The position numbers and the translations under genes are program-made. A stretch of 64,000 bases of DNA from Cololabis saira (taxonomy: Eukaryota; Chordata; Actinopteri; Beloniformes; Belonidae), in assembly GCF_033807715.1 (NCBI RefSeq), contig NC_084601.1:18282690-18346689 (forward strand). The letters run 5' to 3'. The notes beneath the pieces were generated by a model that did not search any database, had not been told where the DNA came from, and saw only the letters and a program-made list of their open reading frames with translations. This document shows, piece after piece, positions 60,547 through 64,000 of this stretch. The number at the start of each line of letters is the position of its first letter. Position 1 is the first letter of the stretch.

Positions 60547-63500
60547 TTGTGCCACATAATGTGTCAGAAATGTGTCGACAGCATGGACCAAGCTTCTCTG
60601 TTTTCTTGGTTACCAGGGAAACAAATCCCTGCACAGACTATGTAATAAAAGACAATCCTTCTTTCAAATGATCAAAAACAAAGAGTACAGGTTATTTTTT
60701 TGTATCTTTTAGTGAGGTTGTGCTTCCTAAACCAAGATCTTTTCCTAAACCTAACCAAGTAGAGTTGGTGGCCGATTCAAACAATTCCCTTATTATTATT
60801 GAGCTTCACATTTACATCAAGCCCTAATGTCCAGCTAATGGCTCCTCCAATATCTTTAAACTGCGTAAACATTCATTTTTCCCTTCGTCTCCCTTTGTAC
60901 TACCACAGTTGAGACTTTGAAAGTAGAGAGCAGTTGCAGTGAGCACACAGTGTTTCCATGGTTCCAACAAGTCATTTTAACACATCTGCCTACATCACAT
61001 AGTGTAGACTTTTACCATTCCTTGTGTATCGGTGGAAAGACCCAGGGGGATTTGTGTGTCTTATCTAATGCACGCACATACGGATGGGACAGCAATAAAA
61101 AAAAAAGGAGTGCAGTACATGATTTAAGCAGTACCCTGATGCTATCGTCGAGAACTGTTCTGAAGAAATTTTGGCAGCGGATGAGAAATGCATGAATTTA
61201 AAACAAGCAGCAACATGCAGAGGCGCACACAGCAACCATGGACAGCAATTAGAACTGACAGCTCTCTGTGGCCAAACATACATATTGCATTTGTTTCCAC
61301 AGAGGGATGTTTCACATCCCAAACAGATTCTTGCCAAGGTCGAAATACGGACTCACATGAGCTGTGATTCAACTGGCTTGTTTGGCCTACACAGTAAGCT
61401 GTGAAAATATTAGCCATTACAACGTCCACGCAAACTGTCAAGAGTCAAAAATGGATTCATGAAATGTCACATGTCATCATATTGGAAATCTAAAGTATTT
61501 CAGCTTGTGATTGAGGCAGAAATAAGTCCACGGTGTGAGTGACACAGGAGGAAGGGAATGAGATTTATGTGAACACATCGGCGCATGGCTCATGTGGAGT
61601 TGCTGACAGTGTGTGGATGTTATCTCTCTGTTTAATGAGCAGATCTCAGGATTAACACAGGAAGATAATGAGAAACAGCATCACAGGAAGAGACAGAGAG
61701 TGCCAAAACAGTTGTTCGAAATTTCAGCCCCCTGCCTCTTCGGTTTCACATCAGACTGGCTAGAGCTTCTGTGACCTGCTTTTGGTCCAAAAGGCAAGCT
61801 GAGTAGCTGGACTCACATGCGCTACTCATTGCATCATTGGAAATGTTTAGTCTAGCTGAGCATAAACTTTGACGTTTTACACAAAAGATTTACACAAAAT
61901 GCTTCTCCAGTGCCACGTTTGCTTGTTTTGATTGGAGACTTTTGGTGAGATTGATTTCTAAATCACTATTTCATACAAAGCACAACACTTTCATGCTCTG
62001 GCACATTTCACAACAAGATCCGTTTGTTGTTCTCAAATCAGTTTTACAGGCTCCACAATTTCTGATTGTCCCTATAGTTCTACAGTTTACATTGAGCTGA
62101 GGCCTGTGTGTGTTTGATCAAAGGCGACCGAAACGACAACTTTGAGTTTTCTCCTGCATCATCAGAAATCCTTATAGCTGGGATGAGTTTTCAGAAGCAG
62201 CTGCAGCAAGCAACGTATAACAGTGTAGGAGCTGCTGGTTCAAGTTTGACGTCAAATGAGCTTCTAGGCAGGTATTAGGCCTGGAAGGTAAAACAGCTTT
62301 TTTCCATTTTATGTAAGTGTTTTTTTACAAGCAAAATATAAGTCGGACAATGTCACCTGTGAAGCTGTTCCAGTTGGTGTTTTTCTCCTTGCTCACGGGG
62401 CAGCCACGCCCCCATCTTTCCCTCTGCGTTTCTCTGCAACAAGGTGAGCTGTACACCTCTAACAAAGTGTTTTCTAATGTGTAGCATTGATGGTCGTTAT
62501 TTCTGTCTTTAAATTTAACAAAACACTTTATGATGAATTGACTTGTTTTAACGTGATATGTGAGAGAGCAAAGATTATTGGAGAGCGAGAGAGACGTTGA
62601 TGAGTCCCTGCAGCTGTAAACACATCATGTTCTAATGTCCCTTTATTAAAAGTGGTAAATGTTTTTTCTTTTTTTTTTATTTAAACGAGGCACATACAGC
62701 GTATTTCATTTAGTCTGAAAATACTAAGGTTCTTTTCAGCCATCTCCTCCAACAGCAAACGTTTTTATAAAAATCCCTTCAGGATGGAGAGAGAAGAACA
62801 GCTTAAACTTGGATATTTAGTAGAAAAATTCTCATGTTCAATTGAAAACACTCAGTGAAAGCTTCATGTTACTAAGTAACAAGGTAGGATCCAGAAATAT
62901 CGTATTGCAGACAACAGTTATGTGAGAGAAAACATGCCCTCAGTTAGCCCCTGCATAATAACAGGAAATTATAATGCAACAAAGCATTATTCTTGGAACA
63001 TCCATCTTCTGTTGTAATTGTGAAAGTGTTATTGCCAGGTAACGAGCAGGCAGAGGCAATCCTTTTCTTGCCACCATTGTTGCTGCCATTCTGCATGAAC
63101 TATGAGAGATCCACAATATGAATTAATAAGCTGAATCCTGTACCTGCCAGTCTTATCAAATATCTGTATCTCTCTCCCCCTCCCTTTTTTCTTTTAAGAG
63201 CTTACCCTTAAGTCTTAATATGTTGAGATGGATTACTTTAGATCACATCCAGGTAGTAGAGCAGGAGCATCACAGAACAAATTTTATACTAATCCCTGTA
63301 TTGCTTAAGGGCAACAAGCCGAGCCGTTAAGATGGAATAGCACAATTGCACAGCCTGCAGATGAATCTCAGTAGGGGAGGAAATGGGTTATATATCTTTT
63401 TACTTTGTCTTTTTTTTTAATCCCTGTTCCCCTATGTGTGACTGTCTAAAGTCTTGGTTAACTTCTGCCTTTCTTTTTTCATGTCTTCTAAGCTTTAACA

Positions 63501-64000
63501 AATTATTTAATGCTGGAAATAACCTACACAAGGCATTTCATCCCCGCAGCATGACTTGACCGGCATTTTCCCGGTTCCTTCACTTAGTTTTGTTCCAGGC
63601 ACGGTTATAATTTGAAGGGCAGGAAAGCCAAAGGGACAAATGAGTTGGGAAATTAATCAAATGTTTGACAACTGATGGATGTATTGAATATGTGGGAATT
63701 AAATTAGTAAAGAAAAGCAGTAAAAAGCAAAATAGGTCATATGTGTATGTGTGTGTGGAGGACACCAATATTGTCAACATTGTCACATCATCTCCAAGGG
63801 TAACCGCAGCTCACGGTGCTTTGATGTCAAAGATCACTACACACACACTTACACACACACCTAATGTGCATCAAGACGTTTTGATGTTAGCCAATTAGTG
63901 GGAGCGATGGGACAGAAGCGGAGGAAGAGAGATGATGAGAGAAAGATTTTATATTACGACATTTCTCATTGTCAAAACTCTTAGTGCCTCTTTGCTCCCA
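60547..64000. other. Unique non-coding sequence to the window end
   Basis: No transposon or gene is recognised. Short (CA)n pieces occur near 63838-63861. An ATG at 62350 opens a 43-codon frame with a hydrophobic start, but it is not supported as an exon. Confidence 0.45.

Noticed and set aside
62350..62481. Short frame from an ATG with a hydrophobic start (KLFQLVFFSLLTG) followed by AAGGTGAGC, resembling a signal-peptide first exon
   Set aside because: Only 43 codons, no second exon or promoter visible, and such matches are expected by chance in 64 kb. RNA data would decide.

Overview
The window looks like vertebrate, almost certainly teleost fish, nuclear DNA that is intergenic or deep intronic. 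No host protein-coding gene, rRNA or functional tRNA could be supported on either strand. The fish assignment rests on the repeat content: three copies of a tRNA-headed SINE with a V-SINE-like core, several hAT non-autonomous families with TAGGGGTGTAAC-type ends, Tc1-like relics of fish lineages, PIF/Harbinger fragments, LINE-type 3' tails ending in ATATAAATAAAATTGAATTG, and long (TG)n/(CA)n tracts. Open frames of 60-250 codons are explained by microsatellites, pyrimidine-rich strands, decayed transposons or chance.

Layout. Positions 1-8171 are mostly unique sequence with a Harbinger deletion derivative (2800-3114), a hAT element with perfect 8-bp target duplications (3243-3800) and a second hAT (4416-5454). 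A decayed minus-strand Tc1 element fills 8172-9484. Positions 9485-15900 are mostly unique, with LINE-tail fragments and a 57-bp-arm foldback (11471-11629). A hAT element at 15909-16817 has been swollen by a GAAA/ATGAGCCTG tandem array. Positions 16826-24189 hold almost no recognisable transposons and include one RFX X-box-like site. Positions 24190-49651 are transposon-dense. They include a Tc1 fragment, a SINE, a hAT within a hAT containing a Harbinger MITE (26173-28866), a fish repeat of unknown class (31994-32899), a MITE and its putative parent (35691-35942, 41025 onward), a Harbinger copy with a Myb-like exon fused to a hAT with a BED-finger relic (36068-37685), two more Tc1 relics, a pogo relic, a SINE, a strong hairpin next to an unassigned open frame (43347-43744), an inverted short hAT copy (44739-45007) and a TIR element with a nested palindromic MITE (48377-49651). 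From 49652 to 64000 the sequence is again mostly unique, with a 135-bp (TG)n, a third SINE and one LINE-tail repeat.

Nothing here forms a working operon or pathway. The useful biology is transposon stratigraphy: five insertions keep exact target-site duplications, one host element holds two younger nested layers, and in four cases (hAT 4416/44739, Harbinger 36068/2800, MITE 35691/parent 41025, and the palindromic MITE trio) related copies can be compared inside the same window. Family names are from memory of sequence motifs, since no database search could be run.
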